Positions 12,301 to 24,500 of a stretch of DNA of 60,000 bases are shown here, one piece after another. A program made the translations under genes and the position numbers. This stretch comes from Membranipora membranacea (taxonomy: Eukaryota; Bryozoa; Gymnolaemata; Cheilostomatida; Membraniporidae): the NCBI GenBank assembly GCA_914767715.1, contig OU612068.1, forward strand, positions 19,408,001 to 19,468,000, given 5' to 3'. The notes beneath the pieces were generated by a model. It saw nothing but the letters and a program-made list of their open reading frames with translations, was not told the origin of the DNA and made no database searches. The first letter of the stretch is position 1. Each line of letters begins with the position of its first letter.

Positions 12301-15300
12301 GTGGTTATTGCAATATTGAAATACTATTTATTTCATGATATATTATAAATGATGTATACACTAACTATATGCATGTACCTCTCTGGGGGTCAAGTGAGTA
12401 ATTGTATTGGCCGGAAAAAGTTATGAAAATATTGTACTTTTTACAGCCAGTAAACATATGGTTGTATTATTTATAATGTTTATTTATCCAGTTTTGTTTC
12501 AGTATTCAGTCAATTTGTTTCAATTATTAATTTAATTAAATAATATTTACTGATGTTTTGTTACTTATGATTGAATAGAATCAGGTTGTACAGAGTTTTA
12601 CCAGGAGGCAGCAGCGTACGGACCCAGCATTGATCAGACTATTAAGACTACACCTGGGCTAGGGTTTGATCCCTCCATATGTAGGACGGAATATCTGAGG
12701 GAGCTGGAGTGCCCAGCAGATCCAGAAGTACCACCGATCTTCTCAGAATTCCCTCCCCCTGCTGAAACAACTACGGTACCTGCTCAATATAACACTGAAT
12801 CGACTACCTTTTTTTTTAATTTTCATGCTTGTCTTAATTCCACCAAAATTCATGGTTGGCTAATATTTACTCAGTGTCATTAATTTTGATTACCTTCCAC
12901 CTTCTCTTGTGATAGGATTTACACTTGCATGTGTCCAGTAGCTCTTAAAGCTCTTAGCTCTTAAAGCTAATGGCTGCTAATATTCAGTCCTCCTCAAACT
13001 AGCTAAACAAAACTCTAGTGTGATAAGATCTCTCTTAGCAAGCTCTTGTGCGTTTAAGGGGGGAAGCAAAAACATCACAGACATGTGTCAATTACAACAA
13101 CATTTTTGGGAGTAAGATTACTTATTACAACGATTATAAAAGTATCGAGTCACCTATGTATACCATCTGGCGATTCTATTGTCAAAACTGTCTTGAGGCA
13201 GCCTATGAGTTGTGGCAACTATTGCTCTTATTTATCACTCAGTAATACTACTGTTGCAGCTGCTACTATCACCGAGTTAGTCCGGCGGGCTGTCTGTCTA
13301 ATAAGATTTTTTTGCACATCTGCAGTTTTGCTCTGTTACAGCAAAGGCAACCGGTATATGAGGATATCAGTGTGGACATTGAATCTACATGCGAGGCATG
13401 TTTGGCTCCGATTTGGGAGAGAGCAGTAACTACTAGCGGCAATCACCTATGTAACCAAGGGTTTGTTGACCAGAATGTCCTTAGTTTGTAGAGCGATCTG
13501 ACTGGTTCCGACAGAGATCAAGACTCTTGTCTGCTAGATAGAATAGATAGATAGATAGAATCTTAATATGTGATATTTTTTACACACAAAAAATTAATAG
13601 AGGTAAAAATATGTAGTTGTCATAATCCTCAATTAGGAAACCTGTTATGCTCAGTGTTTAATTGGTGATAGCTGATATTTGAAAAAACTTGCATGGTTCC
13701 ACTGTCAATTTCAGGAGGAATGTATTGAGAATATCTTGAAGCTGATATACAGCTATATATTATGCTATCATGCTATCTCATCTTTGTAAATTCAAAGCAA
13801 AGACAACCAAAATTTACATGTTACAGATTCAAGGATTTGGTCATTTCCTGCCTGGCAAACTGTGGGTGTAGAACCGGAGATGAGGATTGCCCAGCTGAAA
13901 GAAAGGAACAACTCAAGATTGAAGTACTGGTGAAACTTGCTGATATCAACAAAGCTCTCGAATCTGAAGGATGTGATGGTTATGCAAGTATGTTTGTATG
14001 CCGGTTTGCTTGCTATACGAACTATTGAATATTTCAAGAAGTTGTCTTATATATTGTTGTTAGAGGGCAACTCATGTTCTACATCCTTAAACTGCTAGAT
14101 TCTCAAAAACTGGCGAAGAATAGGTAAATTCTCATTCTAGTATTTATTTGACCAAGTATGTTATGAATTGAACTTATGTTTAAGGTTAAATTTCTTTTTT
14201 TGTGTGTTTCTTACAGATTGCACAGCCGAGGTATACCAGTGTACAAATGTCTTAGCTAACTTCAATCCGGCCTCAGCACCACATGTAACAGTCAACGACC
14301 TCAACTGTGGGTAAGTTACACACAGAAACCTCCGACCTGTATCTACCTCAGTAACCTGTACAGTGTTACAGTGAACACATATAAATTTTCAGGATATTTC
14401 CAGCACCCTGCTTATCATAGTCGCAAATTGTAAGGCATTTTTGTGCTTGGTCTGCCGAGGGTAAGCTTAAACTTTTCCTCCAAACCCTACCTCCAACAAA
14501 GCGACGGATCGTGTAATTCGAAACTAAATAATGAATAAATAATAAATATCTCAATCATCACTGCTATTATTAATTAACTCTATTTTCTGATGTTTGACAG
14601 CATGGATAATTTGACGGAGACATTGGCATGCTTTAATGACGCCTGTAGTGATGCGAACTCGGATCTATTTAATAATATGGTTCTTGATGCTTTCCCTGAG
14701 ATATGCTCTTCAAAACACAGGTATTTATATACAGTAGTTTGGAAACATACCACTGATTTCTCACAGGACTTGAAAGTTAATCAAATTGAATGCTAATCAA
14801 GGTTCAGTGTTCAATTTTATGTATTTGCTAGGGGATTACAGTTCACTACATAGACGTTAGTTGGGTCTACTGTGGTTTATCAACCAATGCGTATGCTATA
14901 AAAAATAGATACACTTGTCAATGTACTGAAACTTCTCTGGAACACATGAAAGTTGGGCCAGCGGTCACGTTTTCTATCATGATTGAGGATATGAAAATCT
15001 ACGTTTTCTATCAGCGGGTCTCATATCCTCTACGTTTTTCAGATGTATGACATTTGGTAACATCTACGAGTACGTGTCAGTATACGAAGTAAATGCCACC
15101 CACCCGGAGACAGTGACCCCATGCGCTCACTACCGACAAGCACCTGCAGTGGCATGGCACGTGTCTGCTATATCTCGTGTTCAACCACAGTTACTTTTTG
15201 ATACTAAAACATGCGCCCCTCAGTTCCCATCTGATGTGGAGTGTCCAACTGAACTAGGGTTGAGACTCGATCAAGCCGGTAGAGGGAAAGTAGCTGGATT

Positions 15301-15307
15301 AATCTGA
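9380..15307 (+). CDS. Secreted cysteine-rich protein with two homologous halves
   Basis: Exons: 9380-9455, 10041-10125, 10692-10828, 11349-11469, 12041-12204, 12579-12775, 13342-13425, 13715-13785, 13827-13987, 14217-14310, 14601-14720, 15043-15307; all phases agree and give about 524 residues. The start codon at 9380 opens a signal peptide (MKGIMRYLLLLVSATAAFA, then QLNLDS). The mature chain is rich in evenly spaced cysteines, with no membrane segment. Exons 2-6 and 7-12 encode two similar halves: CAKCLYMPW / CEACLAPIW, YKCGLDVREAASDC / LNCGMDNLTETLAC, CVTYANIFEV / CMTFGNIYEY, and LECP / VECP near each end. A Pro/Thr-rich linker (FPPPAETTT) joins the halves. It resembles extracellular helical Cys-rich modules such as DUF19 in general look only; the family is not recognised and no function is assigned. 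Confidence 0.85.
10199..10265. repeat. Hairpin element, TCACGCGGCAACC arms
   Basis: Arms of about 21 bp (10202-10222 and 10241-10262: TTAGCC..GTCACGCGGCAACC against GGTTGCCGTGTGAC..GGCTAA) flank an 18-bp A-rich loop. It lies in intron 2 of the cysteine-rich gene and is related to the hairpin at 8229-8288. Confidence 0.75.
10588..10650 (+). repeat. G-rich dispersed repeat, second copy
   Basis: Starts near GGGAGGCCCTCG and ends GTCTGGGGTGCTCAGACTGC. It matches the elements at 8420-8473 and 43506-43572 and lies just before exon 3 of the cysteine-rich gene. Confidence 0.5.
11090..11222. repeat. Palindromic MITE-like element, copy 2 (complete)
   Basis: An almost full-length foldback of about 133 bp. 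The left arm runs TTAGTTTAAGCACTTAAA, GATAGCTGGTAGT, TTTCATTATCATCCAC; the right arm returns GTGGTTGATAATGAAA, ACTACCAGCTATC, GAGCGCTTTAACTA. The loop is a short C-rich stretch. It has no coding capacity and looks like a non-autonomous DNA transposon; it ends about 125 bp before exon 4 of the cysteine-rich gene. Confidence 0.8.
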
Positions 15308-15588
15308 TAAGAGAATTTGTATGAGGCCTACCAATATTAAAATTATATACTTGCGTAGTGATAACTCGAGTTCAGCTGTATTCTTTGAAAAAGAGTCATG
15401 AATTTTTCAGAAAACTTTCCTTATAAAAAAATTGAAAATAAAATCAGCGTATCATAATTTCTTTTCATGCAAAAACTGCTCATGATAGACTTTCAAAATA
15501 AAATTTGTAGAATCCTGTTATGCAAACCACAACATTCACAACACACCATTCATTGGCAATTCAGTAAGAAAAAATTAAACGGAAAACA
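15308..15588. other. Short convergent intergenic gap
   Basis: Only about 280 bp separate the stop codon of the cysteine-rich gene (plus) from that of the ZNF423/521-type gene (minus), so their 3' untranslated regions must abut or overlap. An AATAAA for the plus-strand gene is present at 15437; no exact AATAAA was found for the minus-strand gene inside the gap. Confidence 0.7.
15437..15442 (+). terminator. Poly(A) signal AATAAA of the cysteine-rich gene
   Basis: AATAAA lies 130 bp after the stop codon at 15307 and is the first canonical hexamer downstream on that strand. Confidence 0.55.
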
Positions 15589-18500
15589 TCACTTTGTACT
15601 AATGGATGGGGATCTAACCATACGTTCAGAGTTAAGTCGCTCATCCTTAGACAGCATGCTCTCAATAGTGTGTCTTCTATATGCCGAGCCATAGTTGTCT
15701 AGTGCTGAGCTACCTGCCAGTTTAGCAGGTGAGAGCATGGCCATGTTCCTCCCTCTGAACAGATCATAGTCTGAGAAGCGTCTTTTTTCTGGTGAGCAGG
15801 TATTGATATGTTCTGTGAGATCATCCTTACAGCAGTATAATCGGAGGCACTGGTGACATTTTGTCATCGTATCTGGAAGAGAAAGAGAGAATTTTTATTA
15901 AGTTTGATGACTACCCTTGTATGTATGTAGATCCTATTGAAATATGGGAAACCTTAACTCCGAAACTGACGGTCAATTGATGATAAAGTTGACTAACAAG
16001 TTTAATTTTTGCTCACATAGAAAGGCAGCACCAAATGAAGGAAACTCAAACTCAAAATATAGATGCTGAGAGCCACAATTGGAACTCTTGCTATTTTAGT
16101 TGCGACCATACAGGAATTTTTGTTTATAATGAGGAACAGGACAATGTAATGGTCCAGATTGGCATAAGACTATGACTCACCTTTGTGGTGTATGTTGATG
16201 TGGTTGTTGTACTGGTCAAGAGAAGCGAACTCTACGTCACATCTACTGCAAAATAACTCATCTTCAACATCGCTGAATGCCTCTGATTTTATGGCCTTCA
16301 CTCTGGGCCCTGATTGGTCAGGAGAGCAGCTGCGTTTTCTCGAATATTCACCAGTAGCTTGGGGGTGTGCTGCATTGATCCCGTTATGATGGCAGGCAGA
16401 GTGATTGATGAGCTCAGTCTCAAAGAAGAAGCTTTGTAGGCAATAAGCACAGACGAAGTTCCTGTTTGTGACGCTATGCTCTGACACACAGTGGTTCATA
16501 AGAGCAGACGAATCAGAAGTCACCCAGTCACATTTTGGACAGTTCATTCTATCACTAAATGAGAAATTGTGTTCTATTAGATGAGTTTGTAATTTAGCCG
16601 GAGTGGAGAACAAAGCAGAGCAGAGATAGCACTTGTGGGTCTTATCATTCATGTGGTAGGTAAGGATGTGGACTTTGATCTCACTCTCTGAATCGCACAT
16701 CTTCTGACATTTTATACACTGATACACTTTGTCACTGGATGATACTCTCTGAGATCGTGACCCACCAGAATCAACGTCGGAGGTTTGTCTGTCCAAACAG
16801 AGATTACACAGAGCAGGTTTGCCAGCCCTCGCATTAGATGAGTTAAACATCTCTCGGCACACCTCACACTGTAGGCGACACATGTGGCCCTCGTTGACAA
16901 CATAAGTCTCAGAACATACACTGCAGGTACTTAGTTTCTTATCACATGATTTACAAACCAGCCTGTTGCCGCGTAACAAGAGCTGTGAATGGTTGAATCT
17001 GCCTTGACACATTTTACATGCTTTACCATCACCTAGGGCTACACAGTTATGTTTCTGGTATTTTTCCTCCCTGGTGAAGGTCAGCTTACATTTGTCACAT
17101 TTCCATAGATCTTTAGGGATTGAGTCACAAGATGAACATATATAAGAGTCCAGTTTACACACAAGCTCAGATATTTTGAAAGTCTTTAGGCAAGTGTTGC
17201 AAGGTTTCTTCATGCAGCCGTGATTCTCTAGGTCCTCGATGGACTCAAACTTTACACTACACTCGTTACATCGGTGTGTGGTGGGTGGCGAGGCAGTATG
17301 GAGAGAACTCGAGCTATTCTTTGCTTCTCTTGTGTAGCTAGGAGGGGTGGATGAGCTGGAGAGTCTTGTTGGCGGTGAGTGTGGTGACCTTGACTCCTCA
17401 GGGGTGAGAGGGGGTACCTGCATCAGTCTGCTGGGTAGGATTATACTTGTGGACTGTTTCCTGGACATGAGACAATCCTGACAAAGAAGGAACTGAGGGT
17501 TCTCTGTAAGCTGTGAGGGCAGCTGTATGAAATACGGACAGGGTTTCTTACATGAAGCACAGCTTAGAGGCTGCTTCTTTGGGAAATGATGTTCAGCATG
17601 AAGATCTAGCTCGACCTGAAAAATTTACAAAAAATTTTGATGCAAGGGAGGGCAACTTCAAAGTATAAACTTTATGCGGAATTCCAACAGCGATGACCGG
17701 TCAGTAACACAACAAGCCACTGATGCATATCGGACAAGAGTCCCTGGATAACTTGCCGAGGTTCAAGAGCAGATGTACTAAACATCAATAAAATCAATTA
17801 AGACCAAGGTAAGGAAGCTTGAATTGACATATGAGTAGTTTGGGGTCAATGAATTCCAATCTGTTAGCCAATGAATTAATTATGCTGTTATTGTATGTAC
17901 CTGAGAGGTGATTCTGTGCTTGCAGACACAGCAGACAGTGGTGCTGTCAGATTCAATATGAAGGTGTGCATGCTTCTGATAAGATTCGGTATCCGTCACC
18001 TCCGTATGACAGAGTATACATGGTTTTGTACACTGCACCTGTAAACAGAAAAGGAACGATATAAATATATATTGATTCCCTAAGGAACTGAGCTGCTCCC
18101 AGCAGCAATTTTTTATATAAATGATTTTATCATAGCCGTTCCGAGAAAAGAGTGTAAACAGTAAAGTGATGCACTTTCTGTCACATAAATAAATTCTACT
18201 GGGAAATGTCACACCCATAGAAGTTCCCTCATTCCCGACGACGATATTGGTCAAACACGTGACACACAAGGCCTTAACAACAAGTGGTACTCAAAGGTCG
18301 GAACGCCCTGGAGTCAGAAGGGAATACTCTGTAACTCAGCATGATTGCATGTTGAGCATGGGGTTAACATTGCTGGAGACTGCCCTATAATTAGACTTGT
18401 TGATGATGTTTTCAGTGTTATTTGGAGTTGACCAGATTTGTGTTAACTGATACATTGGCATTCAAAGTAGAGTGAACAGACTGCTAGAGGGATACTGAAG

Positions 18501-21500
18501 GCTAATATACAGCATATAGCAGAAACAGGAATTACATGCTGAGAGTTCTTATAATTATTAGGTGAGCTATGACGGCATAAAAAGTGGAACGGCCGACCTT
18601 CAAATCTGATGCAGCTTGAAACGTGTCACAACACATGGTAGGGTATAACTGCACTAATACAGTCTTATTCTAAGTCTATTCTAAGACACGGGTGTTAGAG
18701 CCAAATTCAAAAACTTGTTGCTAAGAAGACAGCTAGATTTAATCATCGAATTCTCAACTATTTAAAAAATCCAAAATTATTTTAAATTGACAAATATACA
18801 GGGGAGATAATTCTATGGTGTGTCCTTCAGAAATTTATTGTGCAGCCTTTTAAAAAGGTTTGGAATATTTTAAAAGATCAACCTACCTTACAATGCTGGA
18901 GTTTATGCTTTGCCATATCAGCTAAGCTGGAAAACACTTGGTCGCAGATAATACAGGTTAGAGAGACTGAACCGAAGTGTATTCTAGAATGTTTGTCCAG
19001 CTCCGAATATGTCTGAAAACAGAGAATAGAATCAACTTAACACAACAGATCAAGGCGCTTCATTTCCTTGGCTTAAAACTAGCCAAGGGACATGAAATTA
19101 ATTTAAATACAAATAAAGAGGACAAGACTGAAATTTTGGCTTTTCAATCCTGCACAATCAGATTACATCAAATTATTGGTCTTACTATATGCTGTATGAC
19201 CCAGCATCATCACATTTTCCTTGACGAGCAGAGAAAAGATTCACAAGATTCTAAGAAGAATAGGATGGCAATACCACACAAGATGCAAGAATTGATGACA
19301 ATTCAGATATTTTTCGTAAACCAACCTTGAAAGCTTTTCCACATGTACTACACGCAGTGCTGAACATCTTAGTCTGCATGTTTCCCTGGGTGGTATTATT
19401 AAGGGTCGTCTCCCCTGATCTACTACCATTGGGCCAGGATTTCACGGATGAGTGACTTTTACGTTTGTGTTCCTCATAAACGTCCTCAGAGTGGAAGATT
19501 CTTTCGCAAATAGAACACCAGTATGGTGCAGAGGCTTCCATTCCAATCTGAAGATATAAAATTCAGGAGTTGACAATATCTTATTGATAGAAATTACAGT
19601 GAGTAAGAACATTTGATGGGTTATATTTTTAGTGCTTTTTTCGAAGTAGATTTGCATAGTATTTAAGGCATGGAATGGACGTGAGTTTCAACCACAAGCT
19701 GGTGGGAGCCTGCATGATCCATGAGAAATTGGAAGTAATATTGAAGATGAACTATGTCCAGCAGTTACGTATGCTCTATACCTGATTTGTGCCGGTAGGA
19801 GATCTTAGAGATAGATTTTCCTTCACCTGATGACGGGAGTGTTCATTCTGCATGTGCTTGTCACGTAAATACTCAACTGCAAACCTCTCATCACACAACA
19901 CACACTGAAAGGCCTGGAAATCACAACAATATTTTAAAATCACAAAAAATTACATCTTTCCACAAACCATTATCGACAGTTTACGCTGTATTTGATGATA
20001 ATAAACATTGTCTTGTTTCTGCGGAGGTGAATGCATATGTCCTGACCACATTTTTCCAAGTGAGCATACAAAATCCGTACCTTTTGGTGAGTGAGCACAT
20101 GGATATTCAGCTCAGCCTCAGTTCTGAATGTACTGACACAGTAGGCACACTTGTGTTTGGGGGGCTGCTCGACGCCCATCCCTGCAGATAGGCAAGCTGG
20201 TAGAATCAGGTCCATATGTGAGTGGAGCATATGAGCCTTCCACGCAGTGATGTTATCAAAGTCCTGACCACAGCAGGCACATCTGTATGACTTATTTTCA
20301 TTACTGTGCTCAACGGTCAAGTGGATCTAGAATGATAAAAAAAATCAAAACATACATAAACCAATGATATACCAAAGACATTTGTGGATCTAAAATGATA
20401 AATAATATCCAAGTATAAAATGAAGATAGCATAGACGACAAAAGAATTTTCCAAAAAACATTAATAAAACCGGTTTTTGAATTCAATATTTTTTCAAGCA
20501 TGATCAAAGGACAAAAAGCTATCCATAAGCTCTGCAGAGTCTACTCGTTAAATAGTCAATGCACTGTTTAAAAATACGATTCAAAAATAATTATTAAATA
20601 TGAAATAATATTAAAACCAGAGACTATTTCCACAGTGCCTGATAAAACTTAAGAAGGAGATGAAAAATATTGCAAATTTTACTGTCAAGCATTTGAATAT
20701 ATTAGTTAGCATACCTTGAGGTCCACATCAGTGTGAAAAAGGTCTGAGCAGAGCAGACATTTGTAGATTTTTCTGGAATGCTCAGCCACAAGGTGAGCCT
20801 GCAGCTCATCTACCAATGAGAATGTTTGTTTACAACACCGACATGAAAAGTGCCTCCTGGTGGACAAATAATGCCTCTCCATGTGGTCAAGGTGATCCTG
20901 CGGTGAGGACACAACTTCTGAGCATACATTGCATTTGGACTTCAGCAACTCCTAAAAGAGTGAAAAATTACAATTAAAATTATGAATATTTGCTCTGTGT
21001 ATTCATTGATTTTGAGTCAGCAAAATAAATCTAATTGAATTGTTCAATAGGGTATGCCTTTGGCTTGAAGCAAAAAAGTAAGAGGTAAATAAAAAGTTGA
21101 AAGACCCATTTGACGTCATATCACACAGTGGATTGTTATGCGGCTATTTCGAGGAAAAATAAAAGGTCTGTTGAGGTTATCCTTTGCCGCAGGGAGAAGA
21201 TTCCCATATTTGAGTCATACACTTACGTTCACCGCTAAACAACAACACATTGTGGAAACAAATCGCTGATTTCCCAAGGGACAATGACGATGCAGAGAAA
21301 AATTGTCTTTAGGAAAAAGGTGATTGACAAAACTATCGCCTACAACTTGCCGAGTAGCCCACATGCAAATGAGCGTGACCGCCAACATCATGTAAACTCA
21401 TTCATGATGACTATGGAGTGTGGTTGTTTAGATGCAGCTTCTGGATAGAGCAATGCCTCCTGGGATCTAATACCATCGGGTAAACCGGGTCTTAGCATGA

Positions 21501-24500
21501 GCAACAGACACGCAGCTGCTTTGCACGCGCCACATTCGCACCACATTCACACGCTATAATTGCATTTTTATTCAGCATGATCCGTGACCCACTATTCTCT
21601 ATGATATAACCTATGTCGAAATTTTTCAAGATCGCTTATTGAATCTTTTTTTTTTCTGGCAGTAGGGGTTTATGTTTCTATTTTAGGAGTTTGGAGAAGG
21701 TCATCCACGTAAACACTGATCAAATCTTCAGTTGATATATTATTAAGGAAAGGTTGGAAGCCATCATCAAAAAGTTGAAAAGAGGATTTAGATTAATTAA
21801 TAGAGCATTAATCACAAAATGTAGCTTTAAGATCAATTTTGTAACTAATACTGCTAGACTGCTTTTTAGACACATACATAATATACTTATGCAAAATTCT
21901 AAATGTCTGCTTCTTTTTTTATCACAACAACCTTCTTCGCTCCGATATTTTTATCCTGAAATGTTATATCTTTGCTGCTAGTAAGTATACTTAACGTGTC
22001 ACCTCTTTTACTAGAATGAATATTTATATTTATTACATTTAGAGCATTTTAAAATAAAAGGGAAGTGTTATTTTATACTTAAAATGCACCTTTGCCAAAA
22101 TCCCTTAGCATTCTCAAAAGTTCTTCCAAGATATTAAAAATGCTGATCACAATAAATAACAAATAAAATAGGAGGAAATTCATCACTCAACACCGTGATT
22201 GAGCATCTAACTAAGATATGATACTTTCTTTGACACGTAAATATATATTTCCTATGCTATGTAACACTTTAATGTTTTAAAAGGATAAATTCAATTAACA
22301 TATCAGCAAGCGCAATGTTACCCGCACAGCACGCAAAATCCATAGTGAATTCTGCAAACAGTGTAACTATAAATTGTTAGCTCATGCGATTTTCCGATCA
22401 AAATGACACCCTCTTCCCCCCAATTCCTTTGTTATATAATATTGTACTCACCCAATGTCTCTTTTGGTTGTGTTCTATTAATAGCAACATGGAGCTGAAG
22501 TTGTCTCCGCATATCTGACAGACTAGTGGGGACGTTGATGGGCTACGAGAAGACAAATCTGAAAAATATGATACTCAAATTTAATTACATGCTAATGTTC
22601 ATATGACATAAAAATGTGACATGAAAAAAGTTCAGCAGTTTAATTTAATAAAAAAATATGATTAATCTAACAAAGTAATTCGCTACCCATACATGATGCA
22701 TTAATATTTCAAGACTCCCCTGGGGGTTATTAAACATGCTGAGACCTCACAACCATTGTTAGGGTCCTTACATTGCAAAAAAAACCATTATGAATATGTT
22801 TTGTGGCCACAAACTATGTTCCAAGCTAATCGAAACTGACAAACATTCTATCAATTATTGATGAATAAAAGTTACCTAGTGGTGTAGGGTTGTCTCTTTC
22901 ATAACTTTGAGCTGGTGATGGTAGTTGGTTAGTCGCTCTGTTCGGAGAGGCTATTTGACTGCTGCCGCTAGCGCTGCCGTGCTCCTGCATCATGTGACCG
23001 ATCATCTCGGCAGCGCTTGTGAATGGCTTCTTACAAAGCGTACATAACACAAAGTCAGCGCTACCCACTGACCTGCTGCCGGGCGACGCTGCTGCTGCTG
23101 CTGCATCAGAACTCCTCATATGACCAACTGCGGTCTTACTAATAACCTACATGTAAATCATAGAGAAATTAAAATAAAATTTCAAATAGTGGATTTGTAA
23201 TAATATAGCCTTACACATAACATAGGTAGAAAACTGATATATAGGTTTGTCACAAAAATCAGTTATGTATGAATGCAGTATAAAGTTCATATTTGGAGGA
23301 CTAACTAATAAAGCTGATATATAACTAAAATAAATATTTGATAAATTCATCCATCAATGGCCTGTGGCCACCTATATCTTCATGCACCACAACACAATGC
23401 TGTGATAATTTCTGTATTTTTGAGGCCCAATGTCAATGACAAAATATTATAATCCAGATTGCAAGACTAAAGTATATGTTTTCAAACTAATGTGCCAATA
23501 GCAAAAGCCATATGTATTATGTGTGCCTAGGAGTTGAACTTATTCTCATGTTGTTGAATCATGATGCATGTGAAAGTGAAAGAAAAAAGTAAGATAAATG
23601 ATGTACTCACATTACTTTGAGAGCTGCATCTTGCACTGGCAACGCCGTTCTCCATGTTGCCTGTAGAAGTCTTCTTGTGCTTATGTTCCTGCCCAATGTG
23701 GTCATTAAGTGTGGGCACTGTAGGGAAACCTGCCTCGCAGTGGGGACACGAGAGCAGAGACAAGCCTAAAATAGTCATCATCCTGTGGTATATTTCATAC
23801 TGTCCCAAGATGAGGCAGCACATAAGCTTATATATTGAAGCAGCAGCGGCAGAAAACAGGTTCACTTTATATTATGCATGAATAGACCAATCATCAATAA
23901 TCATAACATTAGAGTAGCTACCAAGAAGTCCTGCTTGTATTTAGCCAGTGAGCACAATGACGTCTGCTCTATAACAGTTCAGCGTTAGTATTTATAGACT
24001 AAGTTTCCCCCTGGGGACTAAATAATACCAAAGGGAGGAGAACTCCTAGATTTAGCTCATTAAAGGAACAAATGTTATTTTGTTCCAAATTGACGCTCAT
24101 TTGAATAACTTCAAATTATACCAGGTCTAATGAAATTAGCTAGGGCATGGAAACAAGACAAGTTCCTAAAAATAAACCAGACTTCGCACCAACGGAGGGA
24201 ATATTCAGGATATGTTCAACCAGACACATTCCTGTTACACATTCCTGTATAGACATAATAATGTCATAGAACATCAACATCGACCTCAACGCACAAGGGA
24301 AATCTACAAGTTCGATAATACGTTCTAATTCTATCGCAGCATTAACAAAACGCAAGGTAAGATCAAGGTTAAGACGTGCAATCAGCAGACAAGATGAAAG
24401 GTCTCCAGAGAACTCAACTCACTACAGAAAAGTTTGAATCTATATCCAACACCCTACCAGGGTTCAGAGGGACACATCTGATGCCGTCAAAGTAAATAAA

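Noticed and set aside
13048-13429. Reading frames of 65 and 114 codons around 13.05-13.43 kb
   Set aside because: They overlap exon 7 of the cysteine-rich gene in other frames, lack cysteine periodicity and show no splice support.
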